Below, one piece after another: positions 26,211 to 35,634 of a stretch of 64,000 nucleotides of DNA. The stretch is from Alteromonas naphthalenivorans. Lineage in GTDB: Bacteria > Pseudomonadota > Gammaproteobacteria > Enterobacterales > Alteromonadaceae. The notes beneath the pieces are model-generated. The model saw nothing but the letters and a program-made list of their open reading frames with translations, did not search any database and was not told the DNA's origin. Location of the stretch: positions 4,526,001-4,590,000 of the forward strand of contig NC_015554.1 in the NCBI RefSeq assembly GCF_000213655.1, in the 5' to 3' direction. Both the position numbers and the translations under genes were made by a program. Within the stretch, counting starts at the first letter, position 1. The number at the start of each line of letters is the position of its first letter.

Positions 26211-26849
26211 CTATTCGGGTGAATAGGTAAGCGTGAAAGCCCCTCTTAAACTGCCCGGCGCTAAACCCGTGGCGGTATCTTCAGGGTATTTCTCTTTAAT
26301 AATATCTAACACTGCTGGGGCCACGTTATTGCCATGACAGGCTGTACATACTTGCCCCGTAACAATCGCTGACATATAGCGCAATTCACCTGTTTCTTCA
26401 TTCCACTGTGATGCCTCTAGCGGCATAGGCAATTGCTTAGATAAGGCATCTGCAAACTCGTGCAATTGGGTTTCTTCCCATGCATCTGGTTGGTTGTCTT
26501 GGTTACGCACTTGCAGCGCGGTGCGCCCTACCGTCCAACCATCCTTCTTGAGCGCTTCTGCAATAGGCCCAGCAGCCACATAGCACTCTTCTACCCCTGC
26601 TTCCAAACCACCTTTTGAAATAGCTTGCTGAAGCCTCGACTTTAACGCGCCCCCTAGTGCTTTGGCATTGCTACGTGCTTGATTTAGCTTATCTTCGGGG
26701 CCTGCCAGGGTGGTTTCAGTTGCGTGTTGTGTAGCTATGCTGTCTTGCGGCTGCGGCATTTCCGCCGCTAGCGCGGTTGATAGTACGATTAATAGTGAAG
26801 CAGATAAAAAGAACCCACTTATCACAACAGCCGTTAATCTCGTTTTCAT
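26211..26849 (-). CDS. Periplasmic c-type haem protein (DUF3365/Tll0287-like)
   Basis: 212 residues from the ATG at 26849, which has GAGGAAAAGAAT before it; an upstream in-frame ATG would include that site. A signal peptide ends near ALAAEM. The body is a DUF3365-like sensor/haem domain. It contains CTACHG (C168-H172), a CXXCH haem c attachment site, and AIxKGG...VEECYVAAGPIAEAL, typical of the family. It probably acts as a periplasmic redox or gas-sensing cytochrome. A sigma-54-type promoter lies just upstream and a sigma-54 activator is divergent, so it is the likely target of that activator. Confidence 0.8.
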   Translation of the reverse strand: MKTRLTAVVISGFFLSASLLIVLSTALAAEMPQPQDSIATQHATETTLAGPEDKLNQARSNAKALGGALKSRLQQAISKGGLEAGVEECYVAAGPIAEALKKDGWTVGRTALQVRNQDNQPDAWEETQLHEFADALSKQLPMPLEASQWNEETGELRYMSAIVTGQVCTACHGNNVAPAVLDIIKEKYPEDTATGLAPGSLRGAFTLTYSPE

Positions 26850-26889
26850 ATTCTTTTCCTCAATGGGGAGCATTACCTACCAAGATACG

Positions 26890-26906
26890 TACAAGGCTCG
26901 TGCCAA
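26890..26906 (-). promoter_or_regulatory. Sigma-54-type promoter for the c-type haem gene
   Basis: On the minus strand the sequence reads TTGGCACGAGCCTTGTA. Compared with TTGGCACG-N4-TTGCA, the -24 element is perfect and the -12 element has one mismatch (TTGTA). It lies about 41 bases before the ATG at 26849, and the divergent neighbour encodes a sigma-54 activator. Confidence 0.65.
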
Positions 26907-27001
26907 TGTGATACCTTAAACCTAGATTAATTACCTTATGGGTGTAGGTTGTATCTATACCGCATGCGCACCCACCCCGTATCGCTAGGTGAAGCTGTTA
27001 C

Positions 27002-28291
27002 ATGAATATCTCGATTGTTCAGGCAATGATAGATGCCATCGATAAACCCGCTATTTTCATTAATCATCAGTATGTAATAGAGGCGGTTAACCAGCCTTAT
27101 CGCAATACCTACCCTGTGGATATTATTCCGGGTAAAAGTCAGTGTTTTAAGGTGTCACACGGTAATACTAAGCCTTGTGATCAATGCGGTGAAAGCTGCC
27201 CTATTCAGCAATGCAAAGACACCGGCCGGACTGCAAGTGTGGTTCACATTCACACCACAAAAAGCGGTCAAAGCTATTGTGATATTCTCATGCGGCCGGT
27301 TCACGACGCTAATGGCGACCTGCTTGGTTACTTAGAAATATTAGATAAACTCGCGTTTGCATCAAATTACCCTACCAAGGGTAAAATGATAGGTGAGTCT
27401 GCCGCCTTTAAAGCCATGCTGAATAAAATTAATCGGGCCGCAAAATCCGATATAGCCGTGTTGCTTCAAGGCGAAACGGGCACAGGTAAAGAGCTGGTTT
27501 CTCATGCCCTGCACACCAGTAGCCACCGCGCTGAAAAACCTTTTGTGGTAATAGAGTGTACGGGGTTAGCTGATACGCTTTTTGAATCGGAGTTATTCGG
27601 CTACGAGAAAGGCGCTTTTACTGGCGCGCAATCAAACAAAAAAGGATTAGTTGATGCCGCCCAAGGCGGAACGCTATTTTTTGATGAAATTGGCGATGTG
27701 CCTCTTACCATGCAGGTGAAGTTACTACGGTTGTTTGAAACTCAAACCTACCGCCCAGTTGGAAGCGTGCAAGTAAAAAAAGCCGATTTCCGTTTAGTAT
27801 GCGCTAGCCATAAAGACTTAAAATCCTTAGTGGAAAAAGGTGAATTCAGACAAGATCTTTACTACCGTATTGCAGGTTTCCCCATACACCTTCCGCCACT
27901 TCGTGAGCGTCAAAGCGACATTGAATTGCTGTGCAGCCACATGTTGCACGAACTGCCTTCGAAAAAGCGTTTACACAAATCCACTATTGAAATGCTAACC
28001 AACTATACCTACCCAGGTAACATTCGAGAGCTTAAAAATATTGTGGAACAAGCGTACTTGTTGGCAGATGAAAATGTAATTTACCCAACCGATTTGCCCG
28101 AGCTAGTTAGCGAACCCACTGTCCACACAAATGAAAGAGTCCTCACTCTGGAAGCTGCTGAAGCTAAGTACCTTGAAAAGGTAGTGGCAAAGCACGAAGG
28201 CAGTATAGACACTCTTGCCAATGCACTAGGTGTCAGCCAGCGGACGTTATATCGTAAGCTTCAATCGCTAGGGTTAAAGGTTAAGGGTTAA
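27002..28291 (+). CDS. Sigma-54-dependent transcriptional activator with Cys-rich PAS-like sensor domain
   Basis: 429 residues. An N-terminal PAS-like domain (about 1-115) has a Cys cluster at C48, C59, C62, C66, C71 and C93 with nearby H53, H82 and H84. The spacing ([14 protein letters not shown]) suggests an Fe-S, haem or thiol redox sensor. The central AAA+ domain (about 128-360) has Walker A GETGTGKE, the sigma-54 contact loop GAFTGA, and Walker [13 protein letters not shown] Fis-type HTH lies at the C-terminus (about 400-427, [17 protein letters not shown]). There is no receiver domain, so the sensor probably acts directly. It is divergent from the haem gene with its sigma-54 promoter and close to the cyd operon, which points to control of respiration-related genes. 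Confidence 0.9.
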   Translation: MNISIVQAMIDAIDKPAIFINHQYVIEAVNQPYRNTYPVDIIPGKSQCFKVSHGNTKPCDQCGESCPIQQCKDTGRTASVVHIHTTKSGQSYCDILMRPVHDANGDLLGYLEILDKLAFASNYPTKGKMIGESAAFKAMLNKINRAAKSDIAVLLQGETGTGKELVSHALHTSSHRAEKPFVVIECTGLADTLFESELFGYEKGAFTGAQSNKKGLVDAAQGGTLFFDEIGDVPLTMQVKLLRLFETQTYRPVGSVQVKKADFRLVCASHKDLKSLVEKGEFRQDLYYRIAGFPIHLPPLRERQSDIELLCSHMLHELPSKKRLHKSTIEMLTNYTYPGNIRELKNIVEQAYLLADENVIYPTDLPELVSEPTVHTNERVLTLEAAEAKYLEKVVAKHEGSIDTLANALGVSQRTLYRKLQSLGLKVKG

Positions 28292-28371
28292 ATAGCTCGC
28301 AGTAAAAACCCTTTCAACATCCTATTTTTAACGTATTATTAGATAAGTTCCGGTAGAAATAGAATACTGCT

Positions 28372-28800
28372 TTGCCATTGAAGTCATTATTTACACTGCT
28401 AGTATGCCTAACCCTGCTTTTGCAAAATGCGATGGCATTGGGGCTTGCGGCTGTTTCAATGGAAAAGGCCCAGCAATTTACTACCCAGTTTAACGACAGC
28501 AACAACGATATAGAACTTATCTGTACCGGTAATACCATGCGCTGGATATCATTAAGCGCGACTGAACATGCCGGTGAGTTTGTTTATGTTAGTGTCGATA
28601 TTAGCAAAATACCGGTAGAACATATCGACTGTACCAATAGCCTACTTTCTGATTTACCCAACGCGGTAAAGTCACCTGAGTTTTCACTTCCCTTAATAAC
28701 CTTTGTTAGTTATAACAACCTTGCTACTGCCATTGCACAGCGGCCCTATACCGCATACGCCTACGCGGCTCCGCTGTCACGCGCTCCACCCCTTTCATAG
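28372..28800 (+). CDS. Small exported protein, DUF2946-like
   Basis: 142 residues if started at the TTG at 28372; the next in-frame ATG (residue 21) would cut the hydrophobic signal segment SLFTLLVCLTLLLQNAMALG. The body has ELICTGNTMRWISL and HIDCTN, which resemble the CTG...W(I/V)SL and HC...C blocks of DUF2946, and it ends RAPPLS, as these proteins often do (R-A/G-PP). DUF2946 genes commonly sit beside copper TonB receptors, and the next gene is such a receptor 77 bases on. The Shine-Dalgarno sequence is weak, so the start is uncertain. Exact function is unknown; metal handling is inferred from context. Confidence 0.6.
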   Translation: MPLKSLFTLLVCLTLLLQNAMALGLAAVSMEKAQQFTTQFNDSNNDIELICTGNTMRWISLSATEHAGEFVYVSVDISKIPVEHIDCTNSLLSDLPNAVKSPEFSLPLITFVSYNNLATAIAQRPYTAYAYAAPLSRAPPLS

Positions 28801-28877
28801 TTTTCCCATAACACTTTATTTATAACGCGCTTTTATCAGCGTTATCGCTGACGTTGTTTAATTAAAATGGACTAATT

Positions 28878-30971
28878 ATGAAAAAAACAGCCATTGCACT
28901 AGCAGTATGTACTGCTGGCTTTTCCCCTTTTTTGTATGCTCAAGACACCGCTTCAACAGAAGTGATTACCGTTATTGGCGAGCCGCTCACCCTCACTAAT
29001 AATGCGCCGGTTTCGGCCTCTACTAATACCGAAGCTGACTATGGCGATCAACTCGCTGCCCTTCCTGGCGTAACTATTTCACGAAACGGCCCCGTAACCG
29101 GGTTAATTCAATACCGTGGCCTTTATGGTGATAGAGTCGGCGTGACTATTGATGGTGTAGATATTGCGGTCGCAGGCCCTAACGCTATGGATTCCCCGCT
29201 TTCACATGTGTTACCTGAACCCGGCCTTCAGGCCGTGCTGTATCGCGGAATAGTACCGGTAAGTGCAGGGGTTGAAACCTTAGGCGGTAAACTAGACATT
29301 CGTGCCGACGCTCAGCACTTGTTTGCACAAGCTAATGGCCTGCAGTTTAATGCCAGCGCCGGTGCGTTTTCTCCCGGCGATGCACAGCAGTACCAAGCCA
29401 ATGCATTTTATGGCACAGACAATGGCTTTTTTAGCGGCGCATTTACCCACCAGCAACGTGACGAGCGCGAGGCTGCCTCTAACGATGCAGGCTCAAACAT
29501 AACTATCCCTAATTCTCAGTACCAAAGAAACGGCGGTAAACTTCGTGCAGGCTATAGTTGGGGCAAGCATAGCCTAGATGTCAGCTACCAAACACTGAAC
29601 ACTAACAATAGCGGTACTGCGGCTCTTGCCATGGATATTACGTCTATAGATGCGGCGTGGTATCGCTTAGGTTATCAATACCAAGCCGATGATGAGCGTA
29701 TGTTAAAAGTCAGCGTGTTTGGAAATAGCAACCAACACGCCATGGACAATTTTTCTCAACGCGCGGTTTCGATGGCCAGCACGGCAAGACAAAACGATGC
29801 CGATTCCGTTGCACAAGGAATAGAGGCAAGCTACATCACCCCAGCCCTTAATGGTGAACTTGAAGTAGGCTTTAGTCATTTACACAGTCGAAATAGCTCT
29901 GTTATCACCAACCCGAATAACAGCGCATTTTATATCAATAACTTTAGCGATATTACCCGCGATACTTACAGTGGTTTTACCGAATGGCATAGAAAAACCG
30001 ACACCGCTGATTACCTGCTGGGCCTTCGTTATACCCAAATTGATATGGACGCTGATGCAATAGACTCTAACATGGTAATGATGAACGATGCGGTGGCCAC
30101 ACTAGCGTCTAACTTCAACACCGCCGAACGTAGTGAAACCTACAATATGCTAGATGCGGCAGCGACTATTCAAATACCCGTAAGCGAAACGGTGACAGTC
30201 TTTACGGGTATCTCCCAAAAGAACCGCGCGCCTAATTATTATGAACGTTACACCTGGTTACCATTAGGCATTACAGGCGGCATGGCAGACGGGTTCAATT
30301 ACATTGGTAACCTTGAACTCGATAACGAAACTGCGCGTCAAATTGAGTTTGGTGTTACTTACAGCAAAAATGACTGGACCGTTTCACCACGACTTTATTA
30401 TCAAGACATAGAAGACTATATTACTGGCACCCCGAGCAGCAATGCAGCTGCGGTTATGTTCTCGACCATGATGGGGTCTGATACACCGTTTCAATGGACG
30501 AATACCGACGCAGTTATTAAAGGCCTAGACGTTACGATTAACGGTAAGCTATCTGACAACCTGCTTCTAACGTCTACAGCAAGTTTGAGCCATGGTAATA
30601 GAGACGATATAGACGACGGGTTATTTCGCATTGCCCCTGAGCAATTAACTACCCGTATTGAGTGGCAAAGCGAGCTTATGCAATCGCCGCTTATGTTGTC
30701 AGTTACGTCTCATTTAGTGGGTGCACAGAATCATACCTCTGCCCTACAAAATGAAAGCAGTACATCAGGTTACGGACTTATACATTTGGGCGCACGCTGG
30801 CAACTTACTCAAGCCTTTAGCGTGTCGGTACAGCTTCAAAATGCGCTTGATAAGTACTATACCGCTCATACCGCAGGTGTTAACCGCGTATCAGATGCCG
30901 ATATTGCGGTAGGAGATAAACTGCCTGGGACTGGCAGAGAATGGCAGATCTCAGCGAGCTATCGCTTTTAG
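28878..30971 (+). CDS. TonB-dependent receptor, copper-receptor (OprC/NosA)-like
   Basis: 697 residues with a signal peptide (MKKTAIALAVCTAGFSPFLY, then AQ). The plug has IQYRGLYGDRVGVTIDGVDI and then AGPNAMDSPLSHVLPE. This corresponds to the GCPNxMDPPTSY block of OprC/NosA-type copper receptors. In OprC a Cys four residues before the Met is a copper ligand; here it is replaced by Gly100, with Met104 kept. The barrel is shorter than in the carbohydrate receptors and ends REWQISASYRF. With the DUF2946-like gene upstream, copper or another soft metal is the best guess, but the missing Cys leaves substrate doubt. Confidence 0.8.
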   Translation: MKKTAIALAVCTAGFSPFLYAQDTASTEVITVIGEPLTLTNNAPVSASTNTEADYGDQLAALPGVTISRNGPVTGLIQYRGLYGDRVGVTIDGVDIAVAGPNAMDSPLSHVLPEPGLQAVLYRGIVPVSAGVETLGGKLDIRADAQHLFAQANGLQFNASAGAFSPGDAQQYQANAFYGTDNGFFSGAFTHQQRDEREAASNDAGSNITIPNSQYQRNGGKLRAGYSWGKHSLDVSYQTLNTNNSGTAALAMDITSIDAAWYRLGYQYQADDERMLKVSVFGNSNQHAMDNFSQRAVSMASTARQNDADSVAQGIEASYITPALNGELEVGFSHLHSRNSSVITNPNNSAFYINNFSDITRDTYSGFTEWHRKTDTADYLLGLRYTQIDMDADAIDSNMVMMNDAVATLASNFNTAERSETYNMLDAAATIQIPVSETVTVFTGISQKNRAPNYYERYTWLPLGITGGMADGFNYIGNLELDNETARQIEFGVTYSKNDWTVSPRLYYQDIEDYITGTPSSNAAAVMFSTMMGSDTPFQWTNTDAVIKGLDVTINGKLSDNLLLTSTASLSHGNRDDIDDGLFRIAPEQLTTRIEWQSELMQSPLMLSVTSHLVGAQNHTSALQNESSTSGYGLIHLGARWQLTQAFSVSVQLQNALDKYYTAHTAGVNRVSDADIAVGDKLPGTGREWQISASYRF

Positions 30972-31033
30972 CGACCACTATTCACTGGCCCACTCCCAAA
31001 GCGAGCCAACATGTAAATTACGATAAAAAAGGT

Positions 31034-31067
31034 AAAGTGATAGGCGAAGATATTCGCCTATCACGCT
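31034..31067 (-). terminator. Terminator hairpin between convergent genes
   Basis: A perfect 12-bp stem (31037-31048 with 31053-31064) has loop GATA. Read on the minus strand it is followed by TTTACCTTTTTTATCG, so it most likely ends the TauE gene; on the plus side the U-run is poor. Confidence 0.75.
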
Positions 31068-31110
31068 TTCGTTGAGTAATTCATAGGCAAACAACATCGA
31101 ACAAGCTGAC

Positions 31111-31881
31111 CTACACTAAATCAGACACTGCCTGCACAATTAAGCGGATTGCTAATAAGGTAACGATAACCTTAAACAGCACGAGAAATTTATCGGCTGG
31201 AATCTTCTTGAGTACTTTTAGCCCCACGTAAGTCCCCACTGCGCCACTTATAATCATGGCAAAAATTAATCCTAGCCATTGAAAAAAGGAGAATCCTACA
31301 AAGGTAAACACAAACGCTTTTAACCCATGTTGAAAGGTAAGGCACGAGGCCATGGTGGCGGTTATCTGCATTTTATTGTAATTGTTCCGATGCACAAACG
31401 CGGCAACTAGCGGCCCCGTAGCCCCCACAAACATAGAGATTAACGTGGTGACCAGCCCCGCTAGACTTCGCCCAGCGGGCTGCATTTCCTGCGCTTTTGG
31501 TTTGCTGCCCCACACCAAAAATAAGATAAAACCCGCTACAGCAAATTGGATTACGACTAAGGGCAATTGCACGACTATAAACGTAGCCAGCACCGCCCCC
31601 AACAACGCCCCAAACGAAAAGAACTTCACCATAGACCAATCAACATAACGAAAGGTCATTAGTGCTCGGTTGCCGTTTGAACCTAACTGTACCAACCCAT
31701 GCACAGGAATAAGTGCAGATACTGGCAAGCTTCCCGCCATTACCGCAATAAGCAACACGCCACCGCCAATACCAAAGGTGGCGGTTATCAAGGACGTCAT
31801 CGTAGAGGTTGCTATTAGCACTGCGGCGGTAGTTAACGAGATAGCGCCATCAGCGGTTAGCCAATAAGTAACGAGATCCAA
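31111..31881 (-). CDS. TauE/SafE-family sulfite or sulfonate exporter-like membrane protein
   Basis: 256 residues with about eight hydrophobic segments and the two-fold TauE/SafE repeat (first half TFGIGGGVLLIAVMAGSLPVSALIPVHGLVQLGSNGNRA, seen in parts; second half FVGATGPLVAAFVHR). The start is a TTG at 31881 with GGAGGG seven bases upstream; no ATG fits. Family members export sulfite, sulfoacetate and related anions, but most are uncharacterised. The gene stands alone. Confidence 0.8.
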   Translation of the reverse strand: MDLVTYWLTADGAISLTTAAVLIATSTMTSLITATFGIGGGVLLIAVMAGSLPVSALIPVHGLVQLGSNGNRALMTFRYVDWSMVKFFSFGALLGAVLATFIVVQLPLVVIQFAVAGFILFLVWGSKPKAQEMQPAGRSLAGLVTTLISMFVGATGPLVAAFVHRNNYNKMQITATMASCLTFQHGLKAFVFTFVGFSFFQWLGLIFAMIISGAVGTYVGLKVLKKIPADKFLVLFKVIVTLLAIRLIVQAVSDLV

Positions 31882-32136
31882 TTACAGCCCTCCTTTTTTA
31901 ATTTATTGATTTTTAGTTTCCCTCAAGCACAAACGAGGTGAAAGAAAATGGTTTTAACCTCACCTTTTTGAAGCGAAATTTAAGGCACCTAGTAGCAATT
32001 AGTAACAAATTATCTGTAATTGGAACTTGTATATACCCTGCAGCGAAGGCATATTCTGCAATCTTCATTGCGCAACGAAACGGTTTATTTTACGTCGTTG
32101 TCGCGAATTTAAATGGATTTAGTCTAGGAAGTTGCG
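31882..32136. other. Intergenic region, nothing recognised
   Basis: About 255 bases between divergent TauE and DUF4105 genes. They must hold both promoters. No operator or hairpin stood out, and the open frame that crosses it has no coding character. Confidence 0.4.
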
Positions 32137-33966
32137 TTGTATTCCTTTTTCACCCGCTGTTGCATAGTATTTTTGTGTACCGTAACGCTAGTTTACGCTA
32201 ACGATGCGTCTCAACATATAAATAACCTAGCATCACACAAGGTGTGGAAGCAGCTATTACATGCTGAGCAAACCGCAGTAACGCTACACCACAATGGCAG
32301 TAACTTCTATTTAGCAGAAAATGGCTTTGAAAATCCACTTTCGGAACTTGAAGCGACTATTCATGCCTTCTCACAAAACCCAAAAAGCCAGTGTCAATTT
32401 CCCGCACGTAAACGTTTTATAGAAAAACAGTTACCCACACTTAGCTTCCCTGACGTGGCATGTCCAAAGTATGAAGATTATTTAGATGCTTTTTCTACCC
32501 ACAGCGCCAGCCTTATTTTTGCTTCAGGCTACTTAGGTAACCCCGCGTCGATGTTTGGTCATGTATTTTTAAAGTTTAATGGCGAATCAGAAGACGGCTT
32601 ACTCGATAACACCTTCTCTTATGGGGCTAAAGTACCCGATAACGAAAACAAGTTGGTTTACATCACTAAAGGCATATTGGGTGGCTATCAAGGTAAGTTC
32701 TCTAACCAGCAATACCACCATCATCATTTAACTTATAGCGAAACCGAGCTTCGCGATATGTGGGAATATAAACTTGCCCTATCCCAAGACGATATTCAAT
32801 TTCTACTTGCCCATTTATGGGAGCTAGAAAATGCCACAATGACCTATTACTTCTTTGAGCAAAACTGTGCCTACCAATTAGCAAAGTTACTCAGCTTAGT
32901 TTTCGATGAATCTCTGATTGCCCCCAATAAGGTGTGGGTGATGCCATTTGATTTAGTGGTAATGATGCAACGCCATCAAACTAGCCGTACAATGTTTAAT
33001 GACGTTATCTACCATGGTTCACGTCAGCAAACACTTTATGATCGCTGGCAACAATTAACCAGCAAGGAACAGCAAACCTTACTGCAAATTCTAGAAAGTG
33101 CGCCTAAAGACACGCAACAGCAACTTGCTGCTTTAGGTGACGCATCGGCGATACGGGTTATCGATACCCTTTACGACTACTTTGCGTTTATTGAACAAAA
33201 AGAAGACGACCTCACCACTATACAACAAGCACAAAAGCGGCAAGCCATGATAAAACGGTTTGGTATGGCACCCGTTAAACCAAACTGGAAAAGCATAGAT
33301 AGACGCCCTCCTCATGAAGCACAAGATACCACGCGTATTGGTCTTGGTTTATACGACACACCATCAGGCGACGTGGCGGGGGAGTTGAACTTTAGGGCCA
33401 ATTATTACGATCTGCTCACGCTGAATGCGGGGCGAATTCCTTACTCTGAGCTAACCACCTTTAATCTTCGTCTTCGTTACCTAGAGGGTGAAGAGTTAGC
33501 AGTAAGAGAGTTTACGCCAGTACGAATTATTAACCTTAATGCGTCTGAATCTGGATTGCCACTTGATAGCAATTGGGCTTGGAAACTGGCCTTTGGCTAC
33601 AGAGAACAGGCTAACAACTGTACCCACTGCGGCGCAGGTTATATCGACAGTTTTATTGGGAAGTCTTGGGCCTTTCGTCACAACCTTGTAGGTTATGCCG
33701 CGCTCAGCACTTCTATTACCAGCTCTAATCTGAATGGCGGCTTTATCGCTGTGGGTTCAGAAGTGGGAGGCGTAGCACATGTTACGTCTGAAATAGCAAT
33801 GTCATTGGCAGTAGGACAACAATGGTTTGTGAACCAGCCATCGAAGGATCAACATTACCTCTCTATTACCGCGCGATATTCAATTAATCAGCGCTGGGAT
33901 GTGAGAGCCAATATTGATAACAAGCATGGTACTGACTTCGGCTTGCTCATTTCACATTATTACTAA
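32137..33966 (+). CDS. DUF4105 (Lnb-like N-terminal) exported protein
   Basis: 609 residues. The start is a TTG at 32137 with AGGA eight bases before it. A signal peptide (MYSFFTRCCIVFLCTVTLVYA, split here as MYSFFTRCC and IVFLCTVTLVYA) is followed by the DUF4105 domain. SASLIFASGYLGNPASMFGH carries a conserved Ser/His-containing block, and YYFFEQNCAYQLAKLL carries a conserved Asn-Cys. The C-terminal part (about 380-609) is beta-strand-rich and ends in aromatic-alternating strands, possibly an outer-membrane barrel. DUF4105 is related to the NlpC/P60-like Lnb family, suggesting amidase or acyltransferase chemistry, unproven. The DUF3015 gene follows by 22 bases; the two commonly co-occur. Confidence 0.85.
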   Translation: MYSFFTRCCIVFLCTVTLVYANDASQHINNLASHKVWKQLLHAEQTAVTLHHNGSNFYLAENGFENPLSELEATIHAFSQNPKSQCQFPARKRFIEKQLPTLSFPDVACPKYEDYLDAFSTHSASLIFASGYLGNPASMFGHVFLKFNGESEDGLLDNTFSYGAKVPDNENKLVYITKGILGGYQGKFSNQQYHHHHLTYSETELRDMWEYKLALSQDDIQFLLAHLWELENATMTYYFFEQNCAYQLAKLLSLVFDESLIAPNKVWVMPFDLVVMMQRHQTSRTMFNDVIYHGSRQQTLYDRWQQLTSKEQQTLLQILESAPKDTQQQLAALGDASAIRVIDTLYDYFAFIEQKEDDLTTIQQAQKRQAMIKRFGMAPVKPNWKSIDRRPPHEAQDTTRIGLGLYDTPSGDVAGELNFRANYYDLLTLNAGRIPYSELTTFNLRLRYLEGEELAVREFTPVRIINLNASESGLPLDSNWAWKLAFGYREQANNCTHCGAGYIDSFIGKSWAFRHNLVGYAALSTSITSSNLNGGFIAVGSEVGGVAHVTSEIAMSLAVGQQWFVNQPSKDQHYLSITARYSINQRWDVRANIDNKHGTDFGLLISHYY

Positions 33967-33988
33967 TAACAATCAGAGGAATATAACA

Positions 33989-34435
33989 ATGTTTAAAAAA
34001 CTAACGCTTGCTGCACTTCTTACGACTACTGCCATTGCTGGAAACGTATCGGCTGACGACAACATCAACCCGTGGAAACACTGTGGTATTGGCGCGGCTA
34101 TTTTTGATGACAATGGCACAGCTGCTGCCATTTCAAACATCATTTGGGATTTAGGTACGACTGCGGTTTCTTCAAAAGTATCATCTGCTGATTCTTGTGA
34201 AGGTAAAATGGCTACTGCGGCGGTATTCATTCAAAATAACTTTAACAACATTATTGAAGAAACTAGCCAAGGTTCAGGCGCACACCTAACGGCAATGCTT
34301 GATATTTTAGAAGTAAACGAAGCGGCACGTGCTGATGTTGTTACTGCTGTTCGTGCTGAAATGGCACTATCAGTTGCAGCAAACGAAGCAACTAGCCCAG
34401 AAGCTTTCTACAACGCTGTTGTAGCAAACATCTAG
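33989..34435 (+). CDS. DUF3015 family exported protein
   Basis: 148 residues from the ATG at 33989, with AGAGGA 8-9 bases upstream. A longer open frame from 33914 overlaps the DUF4105 gene and lacks support. A signal peptide (MFKKLTLAALLTTTAIAGNVSA, split MFKKLTLAALL/TTTAIAGNVSA) is followed by the family block INPWKHCGIGAAIF and ISNIIWDLGTTAVSS, with a second Cys in SADSCEG, so one disulphide is likely. Function is unknown. It forms an operon with DUF4105 and is closed by a strong terminator. Confidence 0.88.
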   Translation: MFKKLTLAALLTTTAIAGNVSADDNINPWKHCGIGAAIFDDNGTAAAISNIIWDLGTTAVSSKVSSADSCEGKMATAAVFIQNNFNNIIEETSQGSGAHLTAMLDILEVNEAARADVVTAVRAEMALSVAANEATSPEAFYNAVVANI

Positions 34436-34505
34436 TTATATAGGCAGTGGCGAAATGACCGCTTGCGGGAATGCCACTGTCGCATAGCGGTGATATAGCA
34501 ATAAT

Positions 34506-34537
34506 AAACGAGGGCGCAATGCGCCCTCGTTTTTTTA
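34506..34537 (+). terminator. Rho-independent terminator
   Basis: An 11-bp stem (34508-34518 with 34520-34530; GAGGGCGC/GCGCCCTC core) is followed by seven T. It ends the DUF4105-DUF3015 unit and may also serve the opposing EfpL gene. Confidence 0.92.
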
Positions 34538-34556
34538 AATCGTACTTAAATAAATA

Positions 34557-35123
34557 TTACGCGCGACTTTGGAATTTACGCTCTTCGGTATTTACCTTTA
34601 TCCACTCGCCAGTACTGATGTACTCAGGCACTTGAACCACTAGCCCCGTCGATAACGTAGCAGGCTTAGTCCGCGAGGTTGCAGACGCACCTTTAATAGA
34701 AGGGTCGGTTTCAGTTACCTCTAGTTCTACACTCATTGGTAAATCTAGCGCCACTGGCACATCGCTTACAATTAACACCTGAATAGACTCAGTCTTTTCG
34801 TTAATAAATAAGGCTTCGTCAGCAATGCTTTCTTTGTTTAGGTGGTACGGCGTGTAATCTTCGTTATCGAGGAATACATACTCGTCGCCATCTATGTAAG
34901 AAAACATCACTGGGCGACGCACTAAATCAGCCATTTCTAGCATGTCTGAATCTTTGAAGGTTTCATCAAACTTAGCGCCGCTAACCACGTCGTACATACG
35001 CATGCGATAAATACTACCACCCGCGCGGCCCTGAGGTACTGAACGTTCGATATCTCTCACAATACACGTTTTACCACCATAAACGATGGTGTGATTCTTT
35101 TTAATTTCACTTGCCTTTGGCAT
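34557..35123 (-). CDS. efpL: EF-P-like protein EfpL (YeiP)
   Basis: 188 residues with three beta-barrel domains. It matches E. coli YeiP across its length ([10 protein letters not shown]..., [44 protein letters not shown]). The tip of domain I carries Arg33 (SVPQGRAGG), as in EfpL, rather than the modified Lys of classical EF-P. EF-P paralogues bind stalled ribosomes and promote peptide bond formation at proline-rich and other difficult motifs. The gene is monocistronic. Confidence 0.93.
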   Translation of the reverse strand: MPKASEIKKNHTIVYGGKTCIVRDIERSVPQGRAGGSIYRMRMYDVVSGAKFDETFKDSDMLEMADLVRRPVMFSYIDGDEYVFLDNEDYTPYHLNKESIADEALFINEKTESIQVLIVSDVPVALDLPMSVELEVTETDPSIKGASATSRTKPATLSTGLVVQVPEYISTGEWIKVNTEERKFQSRA

Positions 35124-35222
35124 GGTCTTACCCTGTTATTAATGGCCTTTAACGATTGGCGGGCCATGTTAAATTATCGCCCTATCTTCCGGTAATTGAG
35201 TGTTATAGTCAAAGCTATAAGA

Positions 35223-35618
35223 TTAACTCAACCCTAGTTCCTTTTGTTTTTTCTTAGTAAGTCCTAGCGACACTAATTTATAAGACTCGTGTAAGTAGTA
35301 GCTCAACTCTTCGTTGAGTGCTTCTACACTTTGTTCAAATTCAATTTTAGGTTGAGTTTCATCGCCGCCAAATTGCTGGATCCATTTCATGCCCCGAGAC
35401 GCAAAATAAGGCGCGGGGCGATACCCGGGTTTCTCGCTCAAAAAATGGTAATTAAGCTCTGAGGTTTTGAAAATAAAAGCGGGTTCACCGTTTTTGCCTA
35501 AACCGCCTATGGCAAATACTTTACCGCCCACCTTCCATACATGGGAGTTATTCCATTGCATTACATAAGTTGTAGCCTTTAAGCCACCACAAAACTGATT
35601 AAACTCGTCGTAGGTCAC
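35223..35618 (-). CDS. MmcQ/YjbR family protein
   Basis: 131 residues of the YjbR/CyaY-like fold. Typical blocks are YDEFNQFCGGL, QWNNSHVWKVGGKVFAIGG, FKTSELNYHFLSEKPGYRPAPYFASRGMKWI (in parts) and LHESYKLVSLGLTKKKQKEL. The family is often annotated as DNA-binding but its role is not established. It is the last gene of a loose minus-strand run with the P-loop kinase and the GNAT gene. Confidence 0.85.
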   Translation of the reverse strand: MTYDEFNQFCGGLKATTYVMQWNNSHVWKVGGKVFAIGGLGKNGEPAFIFKTSELNYHFLSEKPGYRPAPYFASRGMKWIQQFGGDETQPKIEFEQSVEALNEELSYYLHESYKLVSLGLTKKKQKELGLS

Positions 35619-35634
35619 TGTGCTTCGCTATCTT

